From the NCBI GenBank assembly GCA_028551475.1, contig CM052354.1:20917258-20981257 (forward strand): a stretch of 64,000 nt of DNA. Reading direction: 5' to 3'. Made by a program: the position numbers and the translations under genes. Below the pieces are notes generated by a model. That model saw only the letters and a list, made by a program, of their open reading frames with translations. It searched no databases and was not told the origin of the DNA. This stretch comes from Casuarina equisetifolia. Taxonomy: Eukaryota > Streptophyta > Magnoliopsida > Fagales > Casuarinaceae. Shown here in pieces: positions 1 through 9,380 of this stretch; positions within the stretch are counted from its first letter, which is position 1; each line of letters begins with the position of its first letter.

Positions 1-1495
1 TGTGAAACGCACAAAACTTTTGATGACCAAGTAGGATTTTTTAGCCTTTAGGAGCATGCAAATAAATTTTTTTGTAATAATGTTATTCCTCTTTTAAAAA
101 GGGACATTTATATTTCTTTTCAGCAACATGTAACTCTGCCAAAGTTTAAATTCTAATTCTTTGTATATATTAAAATCATTAATGTTAAGAAAATATTGTT
201 TAAAAGTGCAATCATAGCTAAATTGACTTAAGAATAGGAAATATTTTTTTGGTCAATAAATAAAAAAAGTTTAGCTAAGATTTATATAATATCGTGCTTT
301 TATCATAACATTTATAAAATGTCAACTCACAACTATGTTGGTTGTAAAAGTTTTGTATCAAGTTTGTGCACTAGGGCATATTTTTTGAATTTGGAATATT
401 CTCTCTTTTTTGAAATGGGACATTTTTATTTCTTTTTAGTAACATGTGACTCTCTAAAAGTTCAAATTTTCATTTTTTACCCGTATTAAGATCATTAATG
501 TTTAAGAAAATATTGTTTGAAATTTCAATCGTCTCTAAAAATTGACTTAAGAATAGGAAATATTCTTTTATCCATAAATAAAGAATTTTTAAGTAAGATA
601 GGTAATATCAAACTTTTACAACAACACTTATAAAATGTTTACCCACAATTAATGTAGGTTGTGAAAGTTTTGTTTCAAGTTTATAAACAAGGGTGCATTT
701 CTTGAATTTGGAATATTCTCTCTTTTTTTCTATTTCTTTTCAATAGAAAATAAGGGTGACTTTGCCCAAGTTCAAAATCTTGTTTTGACCTAACAGATTC
801 AATTAGATGTAACAGGCCCGTTGCATAGAAATGAGGAGCAAGAGCAACAACAAAAGCAAAAATATTGAATTCTTAAGAGAAACAAAGGACAAACACAAGT
901 CATTGAATCTAAAACTCATAAACGGCTAAAAAACTCACTACACCCACCCATGTAAGAAAAGAAAGGGCAAGCACGACCAAATCCGAGCGCAATTCCTACA
1001 AGAAATGCCTCTCCGGCTGAAGAGAACGCAGAAAATGAATTCAAAGGACGAGAACGAAAGAGCAGCTGAATTTGTAGCTTCCTTGAAGCACAATTGGAGA
1101 CACAAATTGAAAAGGGAAAAAGAAAACAAAATATCCCGATCTAGAATAGCACCACGAATAACTTTTTTTGCAAGAAACGAACGAGCACTGGAGAACATGG
1201 AAAAGAAGGAATTTTGGAATCTTATGTTTTCCCTTTTGCTGGTATGAAATGGAAGTAGTTGAGGGGAGAAAAAGGATTTCCTAGCTATGGCTGTGGATTC
1301 TTTGATTTGCAATCTTAACTAAAGGCGGGCACACAATCATTCCATTTTTTTTTGGGATGCGTTTCTCATTTTCGCTTAAAAAATGATTATCTGCACTTTT
1401 AAGATCCATGGGTTGAACTGGTGGATTCCCCATTACCCTAATTATGTCTACAGTCCTTTTATTTACGAAAAAAGGACCAGTTCTGGGGTCAAAAG
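1..1495. repeat. Long direct repeat, copy A (about 1.5 kb)
   Basis: The first bases, a run on the theme acgcacaaaacttttgatga, recur at about 18280, and the similarity continues in the same order and orientation to about 19787. Shared landmarks are an AT-rich tandem array, the block gacctaacagattcaatta, and a segment around 1140-1480 that holds an open minus-strand frame of about 60 codons in both copies. Copy A lacks roughly 100 bp of the array end near 770 that copy B has, and copy B lacks about 50 bp present here near 1060-1120. The similarity stops at about 1485-1495. I recognise no protein family in it. It could be a segmental duplication or two copies of one unknown mobile element. Confidence 0.8.
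90..775. repeat. AT-rich tandem array A, unit about 310-316 bp
   Basis: The landmark gggacattt occurs at 101 and 417 (period 316), and the matching block tatttctttt recurs near 731. Each unit carries the same ordered words (aagaaaatattgttt, attgacttaagaatagga, ggttgtaaaagttttgt, ggaatattctctctttt). About two and a half diverged units are present; the last is cut short by a deletion relative to the array at 18.3-19.2 kb. No coding potential. Confidence 0.8.
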
Positions 1496-1612
1496 AGGAA
1501 ACGTGTGAAAGTTCTAGTGAGGTTTCTAGCCCTCGCAAGCTACAAAAGCCCAGGTAAGCACACAAATATAAATAACGTTCTGATTTACCATCATCGCCTA
1601 AAGAGTTACATT

Positions 1613-2296
1613 TGTTGGGTTGTCCAGCCCATATTCGGGGACTTATTATTGGGTCCTGTTAGGGTAATGTGGCCCTAAGGTTTAAAAAGAAAAATATAGG
1701 GTTTTTTTCTTGAGAAGAAGAGGTGTGTGACCATCAAAAAGAAAAGAGAGAGAAAAGAAAAGAGCAAAATTTTCGCAGGAATTAGAGGCCCTGCACAGCA
1801 GTTGATCAAACATCTTATCAAGGTCGATCTGTGGTCCGATTGAGCTTATTTTTTGTCAGCAGGTTTAGGATTGGGTGTTCTTCATTGTGAACGGTTGGAT
1901 CGTCATTTGGAGCTCTTTAAGCCAGCAAATTGTGGTTGAAAATCTGGGTTATATTTCTCTAACTTTTCTTGGTTAAGTTATTGTTTACAATTATTCTTCA
2001 CTATTAATTGGTGATTCTATTATTGTTGAATCAGTAAATCTTAGTCCTGTTGCTATTGTTAAGGACTTGATTGGATTATGACCTAACGATTTATATAGTG
2101 GAGATTTGGATGGACTCCGTGATCAATCTCGTGGTTTTTATCCTTTACATTGAAGGAGTTTTCCATGTAGAAATTCTTTTGTGTTGATTGTAAGATTTGC
2201 TTATTTTACTTGTGATTCAAATACATTGTTGGCATTTTAGTATTTCCTCACAGATTCAATCAAAGTGGAAAACTTTATACATTATTTTTCCCATTA
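1613..2296 (+). repeat. 5' LTR of copia element 1
   Basis: It runs from tgttgggttgtcc to cccatta and matches 5481-6165 over its full length. It is followed within a few bases by a primer-binding site for initiator methionine tRNA (tggtatcaagagc). The last two bases are TA where the 3' LTR has the canonical CA, a single point change. Confidence 0.93.
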
Positions 2297-2351
2297 AAGT
2301 GGTATCAAGAGCTTAGGTTGTGGTTGTTTTATTTTTGGATTTGATTAAACG

Positions 2352-3035
2352 ATGGAATTAAGCACTAATAGGATGATTAGTTTGAATGGAAGAAACTATC
2401 ATGTTTGGAAGGGTAAGATGGAAGATTTGCTTTATGTGAAGCATTGGCACTTACCGGTGTTTAGTGAAACAAGACCAGACAACATGAGTGAGGCCGATTG
2501 GACTCTTGAGCATAAAATTGTATGCGGGTTCATTCGACAATTTGTAGGTGAGAATGTTTTGAATCACATTAGTAAAGAAACACATGCTCGGACTCTATGG
2601 AACAAACTTGAATCCTTATATGCTCGAAAGATTGGAAATAATAAGATGTATTTGATGAAGCAACTTATTAGCTTGAAATACAAAGATGGGAAATCCATAT
2701 CTGATCATTTGAATGAGTTTCAGGGAATGTTAGATCAACTTTCAGACATGAATATGAAATTTGAAGATGAAGTACAAGGACTTTGGTTACTTGGTACTTC
2801 ACCAGAATCTTGGGAAACATTTCGTATGTCAGTGAGTAACTTTGCTCCCGATGGTATTGTCACTATGGATTTTGTCAAGACTAGTATTTTGAATGAAGAG
2901 ATGAGAAGAAAGAGTCAGGGTTCTTTGTCTCATTTTGAAGCTTTGATTGTTGAAAATAGGGGAGAAGTCATAGTAGAGGTCCGAGAGGTTATAACAAAAG
3001 TCAAAGTAAGTCTAGATCGTGGCATAAAAATGTAG
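2352..3035 (+). pseudogene. gag: copia 1 gag polyprotein region
   Basis: An open frame of 227 codons starts at the ATG 55 bases after the 5' LTR. It has the copia gag (UBN2/retrotran_gag) pattern: an N-terminal LNGRNYHVWKGKMEDLL block, ALWNKLE-type and LYMKQL-type helices, then a basic C-terminus. The frame shifts near 3000, so the CCHC zinc knuckle (CHHCGKMGHIKKN..) continues in another frame; its fourth ligand is tryptophan instead of cysteine. Gag would form the virus-like particle and bind RNA. The frameshift and the lost ligand argue that this copy is not functional. Confidence 0.88.
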
Positions 3036-4425
3036 AGTGCCATCATTGTGGCAAGATGGGTCATATCAAGAAAAATTGGTTCCAGTTGAAAAATGAAAAG
3101 AAGAATGGTAAAGGTAGAAATGAGAAGAAGAAAGTTAATGAAAGTGAGGAGAACAAAGACAACAATGATGATGATCGAGTTACAACAGCTACTAATGAAG
3201 TTGTTATTGTGTGCTATGATGATAATGTGAATTTTACAAGTAATGAGACAAGTTGGGTAATTGATAGTGGTGCTTCTCTTCATATTACTTTCAAAAGGGA
3301 GTTCTTTACTTCTTATACTCTTGAAAACTTTGGCACATTGAAGATGGGTAATGATTACTTGGCTAAAGTTACAAGTATGGGAGATGTATACTTGGAGACT
3401 CGTAATGGATCTAAGTTGGTTCTTAAGAATGTTAGATATGTACCAGAAATTCGCTTGAATTTGATTTCTACTGGATAACTTGATGATGAAGGTTTTTGCA
3501 ATATCTTCAATAATGAACAATGGAAACTTACTAAGGGTTCATTAGTTATGGCTAGAGACAAGAAAGAGTTTTCTTTGTATTTGTTTCAGGCCAAGATTTC
3601 CAAGAACATTTGTAATGTAGTGGAAGATGGAGATGCAAGTGTTTTATGGCATAAAAGGTTAAGTCACATGAGTGAGAAGGGCATGAATGTGTTGGCAAAG
3701 AAAAACTTATTATCTGGGATTAAGAGTGCAAAACTTGAGAAGTGTGCACATTGTTTAGTTGGAAAACAGAAAAGAGTTTCATTTTATAGTCACCCTCCTT
3801 CAAGAAAATCAAATTTCTTAGAGTAAGTACACTCAGATGTTTGTGGCCCAATTAACTCGAGGACGCTTGGTGGAGCATCCTACTTTGTGACCTTTATTGA
3901 TGACTACTCAAAAAAGGTTTGGGTTTATGTTTTGATGTCAAAAGATCAAGTGCTAGATGTATTCAAGTAGTTTCAAGTTTTAATAGAGTGACAAACTGGA
4001 AAGAAGTTGAAATGCATTCGATTAGACAATGGTGGTGAGTACATTGGACCATTTGATAAGTATTATAGGCAACATGGTATTCGACATCAGAAGACACCTC
4101 CAAAAACACTTTAGTTGAATGGTATAGCGGAAAGAATGAACAGAACATTGGTTGAGAGAGTTAGATGTATGATTTCAAATGCTAACTTGCTAAAGACATT
4201 TTGAGGTGAAGCATTACTTACAGCAGCTTATGTTATTAATTTATCTCCAACTGTTGATTTAGATGGTGATGTGCCAGATAGAGTTTGGTTTGGCAAGGAT
4301 GTTTCCTATAACTATCTAAGAGTATTTGGTTGCAAAGCATTTATTCATATTCCAAAGGATGAGAGATCTAAGTTAGATGTCAAGACATGAGAATGTATAT
4401 TTCTTGGTTATGGTTCTGATGAATT
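3036..4425 (+). pseudogene. pol: copia 1 protease, pre-integrase and integrase remnants
   Basis: The aspartic protease motif DSGAS lies at about 3265 in the frame ending at 3477, where a stop interrupts the conserved LNLIS(V/T)G region. The GAG-pre-integrase segment (WHKRLSHMSEKGM, CLVGKQKRVSF) follows at 3640-3790. The integrase core is recognisable at 3830-4420 (SDVCGP, FIDDYSKKVWVY, RLDNGGEY, GIAERMNRTL, CKAFIHIP, FLGYG), with in-frame stops at about 3824, 3968, 3989, 4112, 4202 and 4388. The catalytic D..D..E-type arrangement is still visible, but the reading frame is not. Confidence 0.88.
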
Positions 4426-5434
4426 TGTGCAGAAGTTCTCAGATGATGATTTTATCATTCTACTACTTTATGTAGATGACATGCTTATAATTGGTAAGAA
4501 TACTGCAAGAATTGAAAAATTGAAGCAGGAGTTAAGTAAGTCATTCTCAATGAAAGACTTAGGCTTAGTGAAGCAAATTCTTGGTATGAGAGTTAGTCGT
4601 GATAGAAAAGCCAAGAAGTTATGGTTGTCTCAAGAGGAGTACATCAAGAAAGTGCTTTAAAGGTTTTGTATGGATAAAGCTAAAGTGGTGAGCACATCTC
4701 TTGCTATACACTTTAAGCTTAGTAAGAAACAATAACCTACAGATGAGGAAGACAGAAAAGATATGAAAAAAGTTCCTTATGTTTCAGTTGTTGGTTGTTT
4801 AATATATGAAATGATTTGTACAAGGCCAGATATAGCTCATGTAGTTGGAGTAGTTAGCAGATTCAATTCTAATCTTGGAAGAGAACATTGGAATGTAGTG
4901 AAGTAAATTCTAAGGTATCTTTGAGGCACTTCTAGTTTGAAACTTTCATTTGGGAGTGATAAGCCTATTCTTGTGGGATATACAGATTCTGACATGGCAG
5001 GAGATATTAATAATAGAAGATCTACTTCAAGCTACTTGATTAAGTTTTCAGGGGGAGCTGTGGCATGGCAATCAAGATTACAAAAATGTATTGCTCCATC
5101 TATAATGGAAGCAGAATTAATTGCAGCAATGGAAGCATGTAAAGAATTGCTTTGGATGAAGGAATTCATAAAAGAACTTGGTTTTGTGCAAGAAAAGTAT
5201 GTGTTATTTTGTAATAGTCAAAGTGTTATACGTCTTGCTAAAAATTCTACTTTGCATCAAAGGTCAAAGCACATTGATGTAAGATATCATTGGATACGAG
5301 ATATCATGGAAACCAAAGAGGTTGTACTTGAAAAGGTACATACTAAGGATAATGGTTCTGATATGATGACGAAGGCTCTATGGTGAGAAAAGTTTAAGTT
5401 TTATCAACATGAGGCTGGTTTGGATTGTGCTTGA
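4426..5434 (+). pseudogene. pol: copia 1 reverse transcriptase tail and RNase H
   Basis: Directly after the integrase/linker landmark FLGYGSDEF the sequence jumps to LLYVDDMLIIG (YVDD catalytic box, about 4470). The front two-thirds of the reverse transcriptase is therefore missing. MKDLG..QILGM, the TRPDIA.VVG region and the RNase H block (YTDSDMAGD, RRSTSSY, SIMEAELIA, RSKHIDVRYHWIRD) follow to about 5400. Stops occur at 4658, 4732, 4903 and 4921. RNase H from 4937 on is the best preserved part. Confidence 0.88.
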
Positions 5435-5480
5435 GAAATGGACATATGGAATCTCCCTCATTTGGGCTGGAAGGGAGAAT

Positions 5481-6165
5481 TGTTGGGTTGGTCTAGCCCA
5501 TATGCGGGGACTTATTATTGGGTCCTATTAGGGTAATATGGCCCTAAGGTTTAAAAAGAAAAATATAGGATTTTTTCTTGAGAAGAAGAGGTGTGTGGCC
5601 GTCAAAAAGAAAAGAGAGAGAAAAGAAAATAGCAGAATTTTTGCAAGAATTAGAGGCCCTACATAGTAGTTGATCAAACATCTGATCAAGGTTGATCCGT
5701 GGTCCGATTGAGCTGATTTTTTGTCAGCAGGTTTGGGATTGGGTGTTCTTCATTGTGAACGGTTGGATCATCATTTGGAGCTCTTTAAGTTAGTAGATTG
5801 TGGTCAAAAATCTGGGTGATATTTCTCCAACTTTTCTTGATTAAGTTGTTATTTATAACTTGTTCTTCACTATTAATTGGTGATTCTATTATTATTGAAT
5901 CAGTAAATCTTAGTCCTGTTGCTATTGTTAAGGACTTGATTGGGTTATGACCTAACGATTTATATAGTAGAGATTTGGGTGGACTCCGTAATCGGTCCCG
6001 TGGTTTTTATCCTTCACATTGGAGGAGTTTTCCATGTAGAAATTCTTTTGTGTTGATTGTGAGATTAACTTATTTTACTTGTGATTCAAATACATCGTTA
6101 GTGTTTTAGTATTTCCTCACAGATTTAATCAAAGTGGAAAACTTTATATGTCATTTTTTCCATCA
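5481..6165 (+). repeat. 3' LTR of copia element 1
   Basis: It starts tgttgggttggtc right after a purine-rich tract (ggctggaagggagaat, the polypurine primer) and ends catca. It matches 1613-2296 along its whole length with scattered, mostly transition differences. The 5-bp duplication acatt follows. Confidence 0.93.
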
Positions 6166-6170
6166 ACATT

Positions 6171-7068
6171 TTGTTCATGTTCGTGTGCCAAACCTACATA
6201 AATGTAGCAAAAAGTATAAGCAATCAAGCACCCATGAGAAACATTATCAACGAAGGAAGTGAACAACTTAGAAACTAGCACACTCGCCAGTGGAGGACTA
6301 TACAAAAAATTATAGTACTTATAAATAAATCTAATTATATGTCAAATGATCAAAATCATTCTGATCTCAAAATTGCTATGTTATCTTCGAACACTAGAGG
6401 ATGTCTTCGGACAGCAAAGATATGATGTTTAAGAGACCATGCTCTTATTGTCTTGGAAAACTACAGCTTGTCTTGCATTGCTCTTAAGGTTATTGACGTT
6501 CCTCTTTTGTGAAAGAGAATTGGCATGTGTTTATATGCATGTTTTGTGTGGAGTGCTCTCAATAATGGAGTACAACATGTGTTGCTGACTAGTTGGTGGA
6601 TTTTAACGTTGACTCGTCGATGTGTCTTGCTAGCTTGGTCTTAGGACAAAGAAGGGAGACATGTCTAACAATGCATTACCTTTATTATTACCCTTCAAAA
6701 TGGGTGTGGTGATCTGATTTTGGTCCTTAAGATATTTGGATCATGGAAGAGCCTATGGCAAGAGATTTACAAGCGGCTAGTTTGATGGAACAAATATAGT
6801 TGTTATTAAACTAAGTGTTACTTATTCACTAACAAAATAATAATAAATTTCAATGTGTTTTGACCTTCCATGTAGCACTAATTTGATTATAAGGTGGAGT
6901 GCAAATAAATTGTCATAGAAGAGCTTGATGGGCATTGGTTGAGGAACACTTAGGTCTTGAAAAAGATGACAAATCCAAGTTGCTTCTACTGTTGTAAAGG
7001 CAAGAGAGTGGTATTTAGCTTCAGCTGATAAGCGTGAGACTATGGATTGCTTTTTGTTGAAGATCTGG
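6171..7068. other. Low-coding spacer between the two copia elements
   Basis: AT-rich, many stops in all frames, no recognised domain or RNA. It starts as the right flank of copia 1 and ends with tctgg just before the 5' LTR of copia 2. Confidence 0.6.
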
Positions 7069-7291
7069 TGTTAAAATCCCTGATTATTCTCCCACATTAC
7101 GTGCAATATTTATATTTTGAAAAATAGGATTTATACAAATAAGAATTATTCTTGTCTTTATATTATTTCCTTTCTCATGTACACATCATTGTATTATAAA
7201 TAGACCTAATTATTATAGGTCATACTTACTTTTCCTTGTGAATACAAAAGTTTATCCATGTTCTCTATTTTCTGCTATTCACTTCCTGTCA
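7069..7291 (+). repeat. 5' LTR of copia element 2 (about 223 bp)
   Basis: It begins tgttaaaatccctg and ends ctgtca, immediately before the primer-binding site. A TATA-like word, tattataaataga, lies near 7192-7205, consistent with a U3 promoter. The partner LTR is missing, so the left border is inferred from the TG start only. Confidence 0.65.
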
Positions 7292-7429
7292 TGGTATCAA
7301 GAGCCTTCGTTTTTCTTCCTTTGGCCTAAAGCTTCCATAATTTTTTTTCCTTTTCTCCGGTTTCGTCATCACGGTTTCCTTCCCTTTCAGCTAAAGTCCC
7401 TTTCTCTTTCATTGTCTTGTCCAAGTTTC

Positions 7430-7650
7430 ATCCTTGGAACCGTAACACTCCTTTACATTTTCCTTCCTTTCCCCTAAAAGCCTTTTTTTCTCTTTCCTTG
7501 GAACCTGTAAACAACCTTGAAGTTTTCCTTCCTTTTCACCTAAAAGCCTTTTTCATTCTCTTTCCTTGGAACCCGTAAACCATTTTTTTTCTTCCTTTGG
7601 CTAAAGTTTTTTTTTCTCTCTCCTTTTTGACAGGTTTCATTCCTTGGAAT
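7430..7650 (+). repeat. Degenerate tandem repeats in the copia 2 leader
   Basis: A pyrimidine-rich unit built on cctaaaagcctttttt, ctctttccttggaacc and gtaa recurs at about 7470, 7545 and, more diverged, near 7600-7640, with a period of roughly 75-80 bp. It lies between the primer-binding site and the putative gag start. Confidence 0.6.
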
Positions 7651-7829
7651 TCGCACAACCTTTTGCTTCTTTTGGCTTAATGTTTACGCCATTTTTTTCC
7701 TGCTGTCATTTTTTTTTATCTTTGGTTTGCCTTGCAGAACTAGTTAAAATCCTTCGGCTCGGCAAATCTATTTCCTTTATTTTCTTTTAGTCAAATCGCA
7801 AACAACTTACCTTCACCCTTTCCTTTATC

Positions 7830-9380
7830 ATGTCTACGTCTGATCAGCCCCTTGTTGAAGATTGGAAGGAGGACTCGAGTCCTCCCATCATAAGCCTTCC
7901 TCAGTCTAGCTTACACCTTTCTGGCTAGATTCGACTTTGTTTGTGCCCCCACCTGGGCCGATTATTCCTCTTGTCACGGACTCAACCCATCTTGGGGTCG
8001 AGCCTTATGATGGTCTCCATCCGGGTCTTATGTCGGACTGGGTTCCTTTCGGGTCAGGTTTTAGTCGGGCTCTAACCCACTTCCAGGTTTTGGGAATGCT
8101 TCATCGGCTTTCGGGATTCTGGATCCCTACCCGGTTAGCAACCCATTTGGGTTACATTATTTCGATGCTCCTCATGGTCACCTCGAGCTCGGCAACCCAT
8201 TATTCGCCAGCGCCGATGACGATCCCGAACTCCGACTTGTTGCTCAGCCGCTTTCTGGATAATCCGATTACTCCTCATAGGTCAGAGATTTTCGTCGAGC
8301 ACTTGTTACCAAGGATAAGGAGTCATTCATTGATGGTTCTTTCCCTTGCCCAATGGATGAACGGCTAGCTCACTACTAGCTCTGATGTAACCATCTTGTT
8401 TGGTCATGGATTGGCAATTGTCTCACCAAGGATGTCTCTGCCGACCTTCCTTACACCAATGACACTAAATGCATGTGGGATAACCTTGCTGAGATGTATG
8501 GCAAGATCGATCGTGCCAAGCGTTTCTCCTTCCTTCAAGCAGAGAGCGAATTGAAACAAGAGGATCTTTCGATTACCACCTATTTCAATCACCTTTCTAC
8601 CATTTGGAACGAGCTTGACGCCGTTGAAGAACCTCTTATCGGGCCGGATTCCACGCTTCAACAATATCAAAGAATCAAGGAAAGCGCATGGATCACACGG
8701 TTCTTGCTTATTTTAAATGATTCTTACTTACCTTTGTGTTCTCAAATCCTTGCAATGGAACCCGAGCTCTCTCTTCATCGGATCTTCTTCCTGGCAATAC
8801 AAGAGGAGAATTAAAGGCTTGCTAGCTCTGAATATCTCTGTGTAGGAGACTCAGTAGTGCTAACTTCTTGTACTACATTTGCTTAGCACAACATTGTGGC
8901 TGCACAGGCCCTAAGAGGCGGCCCCCTTTCTCAATTAGGTTTTTTGCCTAATGCCCCTCCTTCTGGATCCAATGGCCAGTATTCTAATCCTAGATTTAAT
9001 GGTCTAGTACTCTCCTTACCTATAACCCTTTCAAGCGGCTCACATATTGCCACTTTAGCTTCGGTCTTTAAGTCAGCTAAGTCCACTGGATTAACCTCTA
9101 ATTATGGCAATTATAATGGTAAATATTACGATTATTGTAAACACAAATACCACACTTGGGAAACTTGTTGGAAACTCCAGGGTAAGCCTGCTGCCCAAGA
9201 TTCTAAGGCCCGCGATGCTTCCACCAATCAAGTTTGTTCCATAGCTGTTGAACCTTCTCATCCGACCTTTTTTGATGATCAATTCCAGAAGATCATGTCT
9301 GCTATTAATCAGCTCGGTGCTTCAGATAAATCTGCCAATTTTGTAGGTACTTCTTTTTGTTTCATGAATACTCTTTCAAC
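7830..9380 (+). pseudogene. gag: copia 2 gag region
   Basis: A plausible ATG lies at 7830 (MSTSDQPLVEDWKE..). The frame is broken early, but the gag core is clear at 8470-8815: MWDNLAEMYGKIDRAKRF, a LQAESELKQ..LSITTYF helix, and a WNELDAVEE block. The C-terminal part follows at 8896-9380 with a zinc-knuckle-like CKHKYHTWETCWKL in which the first cysteine is tyrosine. Stops and frame changes at about 8366 and 8812 mark it as dead. Confidence 0.75.

Larger units (their letters stand above)
1608..6170 (+). mobile_element. Ty1/copia LTR retrotransposon (Tnt1/Tork-like), decayed and internally deleted
   Basis: Two near-identical long terminal repeats (1613-2296 and 5481-6165), each TGTTGGG...CA/TA, are flanked by a perfect 5-bp target duplication acatt (1608-1612, 6166-6170). 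A primer-binding site tggtatcaagagc starts at 2300, and a purine-rich tract ends just before the 3' LTR. Inside, in copia order, are gag, zinc knuckle, protease, GAG-pre-integrase, integrase, the tail of reverse transcriptase with its YVDD box, and RNase H. Several stop codons and a frameshift interrupt the frame. The upstream part of the reverse transcriptase is absent, which explains the short length of about 4.55 kb. By eye the LTRs differ at several percent of positions, so the insertion is old. Confidence 0.95.

Noticed and set aside
938..1312. 124-codon minus-strand frame as a gene
   Set aside because: Only the first roughly 60 codons are shared with copy B, the rest is disrupted there, and it resembles no family. 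Kept only as part of the direct repeat.
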